Source of the DNA: Pseudoneobacillus sp042683745
GTDB lineage: Bacteria; Bacillota; Bacilli; Bacillales; Cytobacillaceae
NCBI RefSeq assembly: GCF_042683745.1
Contig: NZ_JBHUJX010000004.1
Span: 6,691-70,690 of the forward strand
Direction of reading: 5' to 3'
Length of the DNA: 64,000 nt
Shown here: in pieces, positions 44,307-52,767 of the stretch
Numbering within the stretch: the first letter of the stretch is position 1
Layout of the letters: each line of letters starts with the position of its first letter
Program-made: the position numbers and the translations under genes
Notes under the pieces: model-generated
What the model was told of the DNA's origin: nothing
What the model saw: the letters and a program-made list of their open reading frames with translations, nothing else
The model's database searches: none

Positions 44307-44577
44307 GGCTTCTCAAAAGTTGGGATAACTAATGAAAAGCCTCTTTGAATTTTTATATTATGTTAGCTTCTTGTCAGTAAACATCTTCAAAACCCTATAT
44401 ATCAAGGGATTGAGCAACTATTACATCATGCCGCCCCTATGGTGAGAGGGTGTAATATCTTACATTCTATGTGTTAAAAGTGCGGTAAATCAAGGTTTTG
44501 TTAATTTTTGTCTGTAACATCTTTAACAAGATTTAATCGTTTTTCACTGGATTGCGTTAGCAAAATGTTAGCAATTT
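44307..44577. repeat. Accessory-region repeat, copy 2
   Basis: This copy shares with copy 1 the hairpin AGAGGCTTCTCAAAAGTT, the identical core ATTACATCATGCCGCC (44420-44435), AAAAGTGCGGTAAATCAAG and CGTTTTTCACTGGATTG. The following bases (to about 44670) also share AGATAATGGTGTAGTG-type sequence with copy 3. It separates the AraC cargo from the ligase cargo. Confidence 0.75.
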
Positions 44578-44680
44578 AAAGAGATTTTTTGACTCTATTG
44601 TTCACACACTCAAGTTGGACAGGGTGTTGAATGCAGATAGATAATGGTGTAGTGATGTTTACCTAAAATAGCTTTTTAAA

Positions 44681-45484
44681 TTATTTCTCTTGTTTATAAC
44701 TTTTTTTAATCCGTTCTAGTAACAACTGTTCTTTATAATTAAACATTTTTTCAAACAATTCCACACATCTCTGATAGAATTCAGGATGGTTTCTAATCAA
44801 AGAGTATAAATTTGGATTTAAATTTACCTCTATAATCTTCTCATCTTTATTACCAATTAAAAAATCAATGGATAAATAATCGAAACCTAAGCTTACCGAA
44901 GCTTTCTCAGCCAAATTTCGCAACTTACTTATTGTATCTTCATGTAGGTTTATTGTTTTATCTATTATAGGTCTTAAATGATTTGACTCATTATTTGGTT
45001 TAAGATAATAGAATTCTACGCTATTACGAAACAGTATAAATCTAATTTCACATAAATGGGCAAAATAGCTAGAAATACAATATCTTTTATTTTTTGGTGC
45101 TATTATCGAGAAATCCTCTAATTCCTTTAAAGAATCATAATATAATAACCCCTCACTTTTATTTCCATCAATCGGCTTTAATACTATTCGTGGATTTGAT
45201 TCATTCGCGAAATGATAATATAAACCTCGAACATGTTCTATTTCTTCAAAATTAATTTCTCTAGTTTTTATACATGGAATATTCTCATTTTCAAGTATCA
45301 CTGATGTATGTACTTTATTAACTGCTATATTTGGACTCTGATTGTTAATAGGTATAGTAGATATTCCATCAGAGTAAAAATAATAACCATTTTTGGAGTA
45401 TTTAGTAAGATAATCACCTTTTTCAATGATTTTTTCTGCTTTCCAACCACAATTTTCAGCAGCTTCATTAATAAATGATTTCAT
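44681..45484 (-). CDS. ATP-grasp family ligase-like protein
   Basis: From ATG 45484 (GAGG 8 bases upstream) the protein has 267 residues. It matches the ATP-grasp fold: RIVLKPIDGNKSEGLLYY (nucleotide-binding), and LSIDFLIGNKDEKIIEVNLN with the acidic and Asn metal-binding residues. Such enzymes join a carboxylate to an amine through an acyl phosphate. It lies downstream of a FolC-like ligase and an FGase-like hydrolase, suggesting sequential peptide-like ligation. The substrate is unknown. Confidence 0.78.
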   Translation of the reverse strand: MKSFINEAAENCGWKAEKIIEKGDYLTKYSKNGYYFYSDGISTIPINNQSPNIAVNKVHTSVILENENIPCIKTREINFEEIEHVRGLYYHFANESNPRIVLKPIDGNKSEGLLYYDSLKELEDFSIIAPKNKRYCISSYFAHLCEIRFILFRNSVEFYYLKPNNESNHLRPIIDKTINLHEDTISKLRNLAEKASVSLGFDYLSIDFLIGNKDEKIIEVNLNPNLYSLIRNHPEFYQRCVELFEKMFNYKEQLLLERIKKSYKQEK

Positions 45485-45521
45485 ATCATCATCCTCTGAC
45501 TGGTAAATAAAAGCCTTTATG

Positions 45522-46871
45522 CTATAAACCAATGTCCAATAAACTTTGATTCCACATTCTCTTTGCATTTGCAATAAGAGTTTGTGTGCCTATAATTAAT
45601 ATTAAATCAATATTTTTTTCATTTTTGGCTAATTCTACAGCTTCATGAAGTAAACTTGTTTCAGCAATGTTGCTATTAAATGATAAGGCATATTCTTTAG
45701 CATTAGTTGGAAAAACCAAATGGGAAATATCAGGTTTTGTTATTATTACTTTTTTTGAAAATTGACTTACTACCCTTAAAACACCTTTGTAATCTTTATC
45801 AACTGGCACTCCTACTATAGATACTATATTCTCACCTTTAATGTTCTCTAGAACTTGTTGTACATATTCTGCGGACTTTTCATTTATAGCTCCATCCACA
45901 ATGACAGTTGGATTACTATCAATTATCTCACATCTTCCAGGCCATTGAATTGAACCAAAACAGTTTTTTACAGTATTGTAACTTATATCGTTAACAACAT
46001 CTTCACAAACTTTTATTGCAGTGGCTACATTTACTGCTTGAAAACTTCCTAGAAGTGGAATTTTAATATTGTCAAAAATATTGTTTTTAGTCTTTACATC
46101 AAATCTTGTACCCTCTTGACTTAGAGAAATATTGTATGAGAAAAAATCCTCTCCATAATAAGAACAATTTTCTAGAGTATTTTCGTTTATACTTTTTTTA
46201 AATTTCTGAAGGTCCTCATATTGCTCGCTAATACATACATATTTAGTAGAAGGTTTAATAATCCCTAACTTATGAATGATAATATCATCTATAGTTGGGC
46301 CGAGATTAAGTATATGCTCTTCCATAATTGGGGTTATTACCGCCCAATCATTTTCAAGAATATTTGTATCATCATACCTTCCACCTCTACCACATTCAAT
46401 TACATTAATATCTGTGTTATTTTCTTTAAAATAGAGTGTTGCTATAGCTAATGCAACACCAACAGGACCCTGATATACATGTGGTTCAAGTTCTGATTCA
46501 ATGGTGTCCAATGGCTTTACAACCTTGTTACTTATTCTGATGAAATCTTCATCTGAAATCGATTTGCCATTGATTCTTATTCTCTCATTAAAATTAACCA
46601 AATGAGGAGAAGTAAATAAACCAACTTTTAACCCTAAATGACCTAATAATGATGAAATAAATCTAGAAGTTGAACCCTTTCCCTTACTTCCAGTTACTAA
46701 AATGAACTTTTTACCTTTATCTGGAGAACCTAATAAATCAAGTAGTTTTCTTGTAAGATCTGGTCTTTTTACTTTTGAATCATGTGTTTCACTAATATTA
46801 GTAATTGCTCTAAGGTATGATTTATAAACAATATCTTCAGCTTCCTTCATTGTAAAAATCAAATTACTCAC
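45522..46871 (-). CDS. Mur-ligase/FolC-like ATP-dependent ligase
   Basis: The 449-residue protein has the FolC signature: a P-loop VTGSKGKGSTSRF near residues 58-70 and SPHLVNFNERIRINGK after it. IECGRGGRYDDTNIL and WPGRCEIID follow, then DGAINEKSA, where FolC normally has DGAHN. FolC proteins add glutamate to folate, and related enzymes polymerise glutamate. The housekeeping gene would be expected elsewhere, so this accessory copy may act on another acceptor. Start GTG 46871 is uncertain, with ATG 46850 also possible. Confidence 0.82.
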   Translation of the reverse strand: MSNLIFTMKEAEDIVYKSYLRAITNISETHDSKVKRPDLTRKLLDLLGSPDKGKKFILVTGSKGKGSTSRFISSLLGHLGLKVGLFTSPHLVNFNERIRINGKSISDEDFIRISNKVVKPLDTIESELEPHVYQGPVGVALAIATLYFKENNTDINVIECGRGGRYDDTNILENDWAVITPIMEEHILNLGPTIDDIIIHKLGIIKPSTKYVCISEQYEDLQKFKKSINENTLENCSYYGEDFFSYNISLSQEGTRFDVKTKNNIFDNIKIPLLGSFQAVNVATAIKVCEDVVNDISYNTVKNCFGSIQWPGRCEIIDSNPTVIVDGAINEKSAEYVQQVLENIKGENIVSIVGVPVDKDYKGVLRVVSQFSKKVIITKPDISHLVFPTNAKEYALSFNSNIAETSLLHEAVELAKNEKNIDLILIIGTQTLIANAKRMWNQSLLDIGL

Positions 46872-46983
46872 CTACAGTTCATTAATTTTATTTACTTAAT
46901 TTATTCTTTCGATAGATAGCACTTAAATCCTTATCCTAAAAAATTCATATTTTTTTCTTAACACTAAATAAACACAAGCAATA

Positions 46984-48093
46984 CTATTTAACTTTTGCTC
47001 TCTCTTCTGATAATGATGCAAATATTACAACAGGTGAAATTATTAAAACTAAAACAATATTGGTCACTATTTGACTTAAATTCTCTGCCTTAATAGTACT
47101 CACAATAGCAAAAATAAGTCCTAATAATGGTAAGATAAGGTTGTTTATATGTTTTTTCAACAAAAATTTCATACTTCTTCTTACTTTTATTACTGATCCT
47201 ATATTAGGTACAGCTAACTGATTTCTAGTTGTTGCTGGAATACCAATATATAAATGACTATCTATAAATTCATTTTCAATTTTAAATACTTCCTTTACAT
47301 GATCAGTATCCAAATCTAGAACAGGCAAACTACATCTTTTATTATCATAAGATACTACCAATCTATCATTTTCTTCTAAACCTAAAAATTTTCTTATGTT
47401 AGGGTGCATCCTTGCAACCTTATGATTTTCATCAAACGGATATATATATCCAACTCTCAAATCTAACTCACGATATCCTATAAAAAAATACCCAACCTTT
47501 CTAATAGTTCTTATGAGGAATAACTTTATCCATAAAATAAGCCTCTTGAAGAGGTTGAAATTATTTTTAGCCTGTCCACTAATTATGACTAATTTTCCAT
47601 TAACATCTTTATCTAATCCAAGTAGTAATAAGTGATACCTATTTATAAAAACTTTGTTACTGTGTTGACTAGAATCAGAGCTTTTCAATTTAACAATCAT
47701 TCTATACCCATTTGTAAAGTTTACCAATTCAACTCGGCTGGTATACTTTTCAATTAATTCCCTTGAAGCAAATACCTCCTTCCTGTTAATATTTTCTATT
47801 TTAGGTATACTCCTATTTACAAACTCAAAAGGAATTTGCTGAACATAAATGAATTCCTTATTTTTACCTATTAAATTAAGACACCTTTTTGAAAGCTTTG
47901 CACTTCGAACTTCTACTTTATCATTTGAAAGTACTAGACATCTAATTAATTCATCATTAGTATCACTAATGATATTTACATAAAGATACTCCTTTAAATT
48001 ATTCTTTTCTAAGTCAACCGGATTTAATTCAATTTGTAACCTAGCTACATATGAACATTCAGTTAGTAAACGGAATTTGAGTTCAGGTTCCAT
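46984..48093 (-). CDS. Membrane-associated protein of unknown function in the ligase gene cluster
   Basis: About 369 residues from ATG 48093, which has AGAAGGA 9 bases upstream; ATG 48102 overlaps the preceding stop and is also possible. The body is beta-rich, with an internal repeat-like pattern (HPNIRKFLGLEENDRLVVSY). An amphipathic or membrane stretch lies near the middle (NLFKRLILWIKLFLIRTIRK). Two C-terminal membrane helices end it. No family is recognised. Its place between FGase-like and FolC-like genes links it to that pathway, perhaps as a membrane tether. Confidence 0.7.
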   Translation of the reverse strand: MEPELKFRLLTECSYVARLQIELNPVDLEKNNLKEYLYVNIISDTNDELIRCLVLSNDKVEVRSAKLSKRCLNLIGKNKEFIYVQQIPFEFVNRSIPKIENINRKEVFASRELIEKYTSRVELVNFTNGYRMIVKLKSSDSSQHSNKVFINRYHLLLLGLDKDVNGKLVIISGQAKNNFNLFKRLILWIKLFLIRTIRKVGYFFIGYRELDLRVGYIYPFDENHKVARMHPNIRKFLGLEENDRLVVSYDNKRCSLPVLDLDTDHVKEVFKIENEFIDSHLYIGIPATTRNQLAVPNIGSVIKVRRSMKFLLKKHINNLILPLLGLIFAIVSTIKAENLSQIVTNIVLVLIISPVVIFASLSEERAKVK

Positions 48094-48098
48094 ACCTA

Positions 48099-48764
48099 TC
48101 ATTCCTTCTTAAAATGATTAACTATATCTATTAATGAATTTATCAAAGATGTATAAGCACCCAAGTTAGAATTGGGATCACGAAAAAAACGATTAATCTC
48201 TATTTGGATTGCACTGACATTTAAAGAGTTTTTTGAAAAATAAGTAATTGTACCAGGGTGAGATGCTGAGAAAACTTCATTAACTTTCACATTATTTATT
48301 CCATTGTTATTAAAGATGTTTTTTATGGAATCAACTTTACCATTACTAATTGATTTTCCATAAATTGTACCAAGGTCAATATCAAATTCCCGATTAAGAT
48401 CAGCTCCATGTATATCCAAAATAAGATCTATTCCAAATTGATTACAGATTCCTTTAATTGCTTCTTTATATTGTCCTCCAGTTATATAATTTGGATCCTC
48501 CTCAGAAATTCTATTGCTATATATACAAAATGCATTAGTATGTAATTGAACTATTGAAGCTATTGTACCGGTATATATATCTGCTTTCTTTACTCTATTT
48601 TCTCTAATATGATTAACAGCATGGGGAGCTGAAATCAGTATGTTATGCTTACCTAATTTTAGGCTATATGGTAGAACTGAATTATCGAATCCATTGTAAT
48701 TATTATAAGAGAATTGCTTTTCTAGTATTTGTGTTATTCCTAGCAGATTTTCTTCATTTGTCAT
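48099..48764 (-). CDS. N-formylglutamate amidohydrolase-like protein
   Basis: The 221-residue protein has the FGase-family zinc motifs: ILISAPHAVNHIRE, LILDIHGADLNRE and SAIQIEINRFFRD. Family members remove N-formyl groups from glutamate or cleave related gamma-glutamyl-type amides. AAAGGAG lies 10 bases before the ATG, and a candidate promoter lies upstream. It is the first gene of an operon with a membrane protein, a FolC-like and an ATP-grasp ligase. Confidence 0.8.
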   Translation of the reverse strand: MTNEENLLGITQILEKQFSYNNYNGFDNSVLPYSLKLGKHNILISAPHAVNHIRENRVKKADIYTGTIASIVQLHTNAFCIYSNRISEEDPNYITGGQYKEAIKGICNQFGIDLILDIHGADLNREFDIDLGTIYGKSISNGKVDSIKNIFNNNGINNVKVNEVFSASHPGTITYFSKNSLNVSAIQIEINRFFRDPNSNLGAYTSLINSLIDIVNHFKKE

Positions 48765-48807
48765 TAAAGTACTACTCCTTTAAAAAACAATATGTTAATT
48801 ACATTTA

Positions 48808-48835
48808 ATTGTAGCACATACTGGAAGGGTTTAAA
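48808..48835 (-). promoter_or_regulatory. Candidate promoter of the FGase/FolC/ATP-grasp operon
   Basis: An extended -10 TGCTACAAT (TACAAT at 48808-48813) is 16 bases from a weak -35 TTTAAA (48830-48835). It is about 44 bases upstream of the FGase-like start. Confidence 0.45.
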
Positions 48836-48929
48836 CAAAAGTCAATCATCGACCTCCTTCATCCCACTCCTTTTGTTAGGTCATGACATCACTTTCATAA
48901 ATAAAAAACGGATTTATATTTCAATTCGT

Positions 48930-49556
48930 TTATTCTTTTTCTAAAAGCTTTGATGGTTCTAATCTAAGCTTCCTATAAACATTTAGGCATTCAATTAAAT
49001 ACACTTCTTCATCTTGTTTTATGTCGTTCAGTAAATGTAGGATATTGGTTCCGCCACTTTTTTCTGAACTGGTTAATTTAATTACATCCATAATAGCTCG
49101 CATCTGAGTTTGTTTATATTCTTTAACAACCAAATCAAAAATAGTTTTTAGGTCTGAATATGTAGATAATTCAAGTATGTCTTCTTCTGTTACGCTCTCA
49201 TCTACTGTATCCCTTAAGAATTGACTGAAGAATTTACTAAATGCTTCTTTATTAATAGAAAGAACCGTTGCAATAAAAGTACTTATTGTTTCTATGATTG
49301 AATAGGTTTCAAAAGATGGGATTTCTTCAATTAATGCAGTTGTAATAAGCCTTATTGGGTTTCCACCTGTTATTTCAGCTAATGCAATACTTATATCATT
49401 AGAAGGTGACTTTTTCTTTCCATTTTGGAGATGACTTAAATAAGCTTTATTCTTATTAAAACCTCTTTCTCTCATTTTTTCTTCTATTTCACTTAAACTT
49501 AGCCCTGAATTGGAAATATATTCCTTTAACAATGAGGCATATAAACTCGTTTCCAT
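48930..49556 (-). CDS. XRE-type helix-turn-helix regulator
   Basis: From ATG 49556 the protein has 208 residues. The N-terminal helix-turn-helix (ISNSGLSLSEIEEKMRERGF, YLSHLQNGKKKSP) is XRE-like. The helical C-terminal part is of unknown function. The Shine-Dalgarno region GGGGAGGTG and TGGAG precedes this ATG; the earlier in-frame ATG lacks one. It is divergent from a 55-aa ORF, with inverted-repeat-rich DNA (ACAAC ... GTTGT) between them that may be its operator. Confidence 0.78.
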   Translation of the reverse strand: METSLYASLLKEYISNSGLSLSEIEEKMRERGFNKNKAYLSHLQNGKKKSPSNDISIALAEITGGNPIRLITTALIEEIPSFETYSIIETISTFIATVLSINKEAFSKFFSQFLRDTVDESVTEEDILELSTYSDLKTIFDLVVKEYKQTQMRAIMDVIKLTSSEKSGGTNILHLLNDIKQDEEVYLIECLNVYRKLRLEPSKLLEKE

Positions 49557-49709
49557 TTTACTCCACACCTCCCCTTTCGTTATCAATTTTGACAATTTAT
49601 TTTATTAAGTGTTGTTGAAAACAAAAATAATTAATGTTAATATATATCTAACATCATATGACAACATTATATCACAAACGTTGTATAAAATGAAAACGGA
49701 GGGAATTTA

Positions 49710-49877
49710 ATGAACGGTTATCAACTTGGAGGATTAATAGTTGGAGGAATTGGGGCATTATGTGCTTTTATTAGCCCAGTACTTTTCAAATTAGGAGAAG
49801 GGCAAACATTTAGTAATGAACAAATTGAAAAGATGATGGACATAATCAAACAAGCAAACCTTGAAAAGGAAGTATAA
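49710..49877 (+). CDS. 55-aa membrane-anchored peptide
   Basis: CGGAGGG lies 8 bases before the ATG. The peptide has one hydrophobic segment (GGLIVGGIGALCAFISPVLF) and an acidic-basic helical tail (SNEQIEKMMDIIKQANLEKE). A 13-bp-stem terminator begins 4 bases after the stop. It is divergent from the XRE regulator gene, which probably controls it. It could be a toxin-like, holin-like or signalling peptide; not determined. Confidence 0.65.
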   Translation: MNGYQLGGLIVGGIGALCAFISPVLFKLGEGQTFSNEQIEKMMDIIKQANLEKEV

Positions 49878-49880
49878 TAA

Positions 49881-49919
49881 AAGAAGATACCCATTTTTAT
49901 TGTGGGTATCTTCTTTTTT
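49881..49919 (+). terminator. Terminator of the 55-aa peptide gene
   Basis: A perfect 13-bp stem (49881-49893 with 49903-49915) with a 9-base loop runs into T-rich sequence. Confidence 0.9.
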
Positions 49920-50069
49920 GGTATCAACTATTTTATTAGATACAAATCACTGTTTTTTTAGGAAAATTCCTTTCTGGTCCACCCTCCCTGTTTGTTCTGC
50001 TTTTCTGATCCAAATATTCCTTGATGAGATCAGGTGGAAGTTCAATCCATTCTTCTTTTGCTAAACAAT

Positions 50070-50250
50070 TATAAACCCTTATATATATCAAAGGGTCGAG
50101 CAGCTATCATATCATGCCCCCCCTAAGATGAGAGTGTGTAATATATTTAATGAACTGTGCACAAAATTTAACGAGAAATAACCATTTTCCTTTGATGGAT
50201 CACAGATAGAATGGTGTAGTGGTATTTTTCAAAAGATATCTCCTTTTTAA
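50070..50250. repeat. Accessory-region repeat, copy 3 (diverged)
   Basis: This copy shares AAACCCTTATATATATCAA with copy 2, a degraded core (ATCATATCATGCCCCCCCT at about 50106-50124), GAGAGTGTGTAATAT and AGATAGAATGGTGTAGTG. It lacks the leading hairpin of copies 1 and 2. It lies between the ligase cargo and the RNR/helicase block. Confidence 0.6.
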
Positions 50251-50351
50251 ATAATCAAAAACTAGTTCACCAATTCAAACTAACCTTATTTACCTATTTA
50301 ATTTCACAAAAAAATTTTTTAGGATACATATAAATATAAATCGGGTGTATT

Positions 50352-50957
50352 TTACTTTAATATTCTATTCATTATCCCGGTTATCACATTTTCAACTACT
50401 TCTTCTTTACTTTTATCCGTTGGGGTTAGATACCAGTTATGTTTATTTAATGCAATCTCAAATCTTGTGGTTGACTCGATATGATCCTTCATATCATGAA
50501 TAACAATACTCCTTAAACCATCTTCTCTTGATGTCGCTCTATGCATTGACACTTCCGGATTGCAAGTAGTTGCAATAATCAGATTAGGAACTGCAACACC
50601 ATAATTTAAGTTTATTTCAAGACACGTATCGAATGAATGTAGCTTTCTAAAAGCAGCATCTGAAGGATACCATCGATCGATTAAAATAAAATCGGTATTC
50701 GCCTTTTGAATGTATTCCTGTGTAATCCAAGCCCTTCCTTTTGCTAGTAAATCAATAACTTCAAGTTCTAATTGTAGATTTAATTCGTTCTTTCCCAATA
50801 GTATATCTTTTACTTGGTCACGAAAGGGGTCAAGCTCCTTTTCTATTAATTTAGTTACAGTATATTCCTTAGAGAGATGCTGATATACCCCCTCGAGTAA
50901 GGTTGATTTACCTACTCCCTTTGGACCATCAAAAGAAATAAAAAAAGGTTTCTTCAT
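50352..50957 (-). CDS. Thymidylate-kinase-like P-loop nucleotide kinase
   Basis: The 201-residue protein has Walker A GPKGVGKST at residues 11-19 and LIDRWYPSDAA, the TMK-type DR motif. It probably phosphorylates dTMP or another nucleoside monophosphate. The start ATG overlaps the RNR stop (TAATG), so it is co-translated with an unusual reductase. An accessory TMK beside an RNR suggests a nucleotide-based pathway. Confidence 0.8.
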   Translation of the reverse strand: MKKPFFISFDGPKGVGKSTLLEGVYQHLSKEYTVTKLIEKELDPFRDQVKDILLGKNELNLQLELEVIDLLAKGRAWITQEYIQKANTDFILIDRWYPSDAAFRKLHSFDTCLEINLNYGVAVPNLIIATTCNPEVSMHRATSREDGLRSIVIHDMKDHIESTTRFEIALNKHNWYLTPTDKSKEEVVENVITGIMNRILK

Positions 50958-52564
50958 TATTTTACTCCCTCTAATGGCTGCTCAATTATTGAGCCATCCC
51001 TGTAAATCATTAATCCTAGAACATTGGATTCGTATGCTTTCAAAATCCATTTTTCAATTTGATCAATAGGGGTATCATTAGGACAATTTAAAGTTTTACT
51101 TATTCCCCCGTCGATATATCGTTGAAAAGCTGCCTGCACTTCGATTTGCTCATCACCAGGGATATTTAATGCACATGGGAGTATTCCAGCTAACTTTGGA
51201 CCCAAAATTGTTTCAAGTAAAATACCTGATTGCAATTTTTCAGTAACTTCAACCACATCTAGGCCAGCCTGTTTTACATAATACTCAATAATTGGATCTA
51301 ATACATTAATACTATGACCAAGGATATTTTGTTTTGTGTAGTGGGAATAAATAGGTTCTATACCACTACTTGTATTTACAAGCAAAGACAAGGTAGATGT
51401 TTGTGCAATAGCAGAAAGAAGTGCATTTCTACGTTTCTTTATCCCTAATCCTTCATTAAAAGCCGGAAAGCAATCATGTAGCATAGATAATTTTTCCGAT
51501 TCTTCCTTCGCAGATTCCATAATCAATTTACCAATATTTTCAGCCAATAAAATAGACTCCTGTGACCCATATCTGATTCCCAATAAAGCAATCATATGTG
51601 CAAAGCCCATTATACCAACACCAATTTTTCTTGTCGCCAATGTATTTGTTTTTAATTCTGGAGATGCATGATCATGAATTTCATGCATGTCGTCTAAAAA
51701 ACGTACAGCTATGCTTACAACCTCTTTAAATTTTCCTTCATCAAATGTAAATGACCCGCCTTGTTCAGAAGGTTTTATAAACTTTACTAAATTTAAAGAT
51801 CCTAATAGCGCTGATTCATCTGCTGCTAAAGGGGATTCTCCACATACATTTGCTGCAAAAGGGGCTTGCTCTTCTAAGGAAATTTGTGGAATTCTATCTG
51901 TAAAAACGATTGCTGGTTGACCAGTCTTATGAATAGAATTTGCAAGTCTTTTAAACGTATTTTGAGCTTCTTTCTCTCCCAAAATTAATCTCGACATAAA
52001 TTCTTCAGTAATCCCAACATTCAGATTAGTTACTTTTGTGTTCCCAGCTTGTTCAAATATAGCCTCAACACCAGGATTGTCAATAGAGATTGTAACAGCA
52101 TTTGAAGCCGGCCTTGGTCTACCTTCCTGATTTGCAACTGTATCACTATCAAACTCCTTGATAAATTCAGAAATATCTGCAGGTTCTTTATAATGGTCAA
52201 GGGAATAACCAACTCCACCCATACCATCATGTATATTCCGTGCAGTAATTAGGAAGTCTGTCATTGGTTTGCGGGCATCTAATGCAAAACATGCAAACAA
52301 CCTGCGTTTAGGTTCAGATATATTTACCATCAGTGGACTATTCGGTAAGAACTCACTATTTGATAGTACACTCCTTAATTTATTTAAAAAATCATTTTTA
52401 TCTGGCAAATTCCACTTGTTTTCAACTTCAGTAGTAGCATCTATTATTCTATCTATTAAACCTTCCCAGCCTTTTTCTATATTTTTGTTTAAGATTCGAT
52501 TCTTTAATATTGAAAAAAAAGGGCTATTATGTGGATTACAAAGTTCATTTACTTGTTGATTCAT
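50957..52564 (-). CDS. Class-II-like ribonucleotide reductase large-subunit homologue, lacking one redox cysteine
   Basis: The 535-residue protein matches the NrdJ/RNR barrel: LFACFALDAR (Cys92), NVCGESPL (radical Cys241 with N239 and E243), SSGIEPIYSHY, and the C-terminal LNCPNDTPID / GLMIYRDGS segment. After the radical Cys, class I/II enzymes have ESCNLGSIN. Here it reads ESALLGSLN, so the second redox Cys is Ala252. There is no ATP-cone, and no glycyl-radical motif at the C-terminus. It is next to an NrdG-like radical-SAM gene. It may use a different reductant or make a non-standard product. Confidence 0.82.
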   Translation of the reverse strand: MNQQVNELCNPHNSPFFSILKNRILNKNIEKGWEGLIDRIIDATTEVENKWNLPDKNDFLNKLRSVLSNSEFLPNSPLMVNISEPKRRLFACFALDARKPMTDFLITARNIHDGMGGVGYSLDHYKEPADISEFIKEFDSDTVANQEGRPRPASNAVTISIDNPGVEAIFEQAGNTKVTNLNVGITEEFMSRLILGEKEAQNTFKRLANSIHKTGQPAIVFTDRIPQISLEEQAPFAANVCGESPLAADESALLGSLNLVKFIKPSEQGGSFTFDEGKFKEVVSIAVRFLDDMHEIHDHASPELKTNTLATRKIGVGIMGFAHMIALLGIRYGSQESILLAENIGKLIMESAKEESEKLSMLHDCFPAFNEGLGIKKRRNALLSAIAQTSTLSLLVNTSSGIEPIYSHYTKQNILGHSINVLDPIIEYYVKQAGLDVVEVTEKLQSGILLETILGPKLAGILPCALNIPGDEQIEVQAAFQRYIDGGISKTLNCPNDTPIDQIEKWILKAYESNVLGLMIYRDGSIIEQPLEGVK

Positions 52565-52738
52565 GATATGCCTCCATTAATTATGTATAATCCTTCAATA
52601 CTTCATTACCAAGAAAACGAGTACTAAATATAACTTTAGATATTTTGTCACTTTTTGTCGTAATAATTAATTATTCTTACAAAATCGGGTTATAAAAACT
52701 ATTTATTATTTTCTAGATTAAATACCATTTAATAAAAA

Positions 52739-52760
52739 TCAGCCCTAAAAAAAGGGCTGA
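52739..52760 (-). terminator. Terminator of the seven-gene helicase operon
   Basis: A perfect 8-bp stem TCAGCCCT/AGGGCTGA (52739-52746 with 52753-52760) is followed on the minus strand by TTTTTATT. It lies 8 bases beyond the radical-SAM stop. The remaining ~175 bases to the RNR start therefore probably hold a separate promoter. A GTGACA/TATATT-like pair is visible but weak. Confidence 0.85.
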
Positions 52761-52767
52761 GCCTCCA

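Noticed and set aside
44125..44316. 63-codon minus-strand ORF
   Set aside because: Phe/Leu-rich, no ribosome binding site, extends into repeat copy 2.
49936..50098. Minus-strand open frame reading EEWIELPPDLIKEYLDQK
   Set aside because: Looks protein-like and may be the end of a lost mobile-element gene, but has no start and overlaps repeat copy 3.
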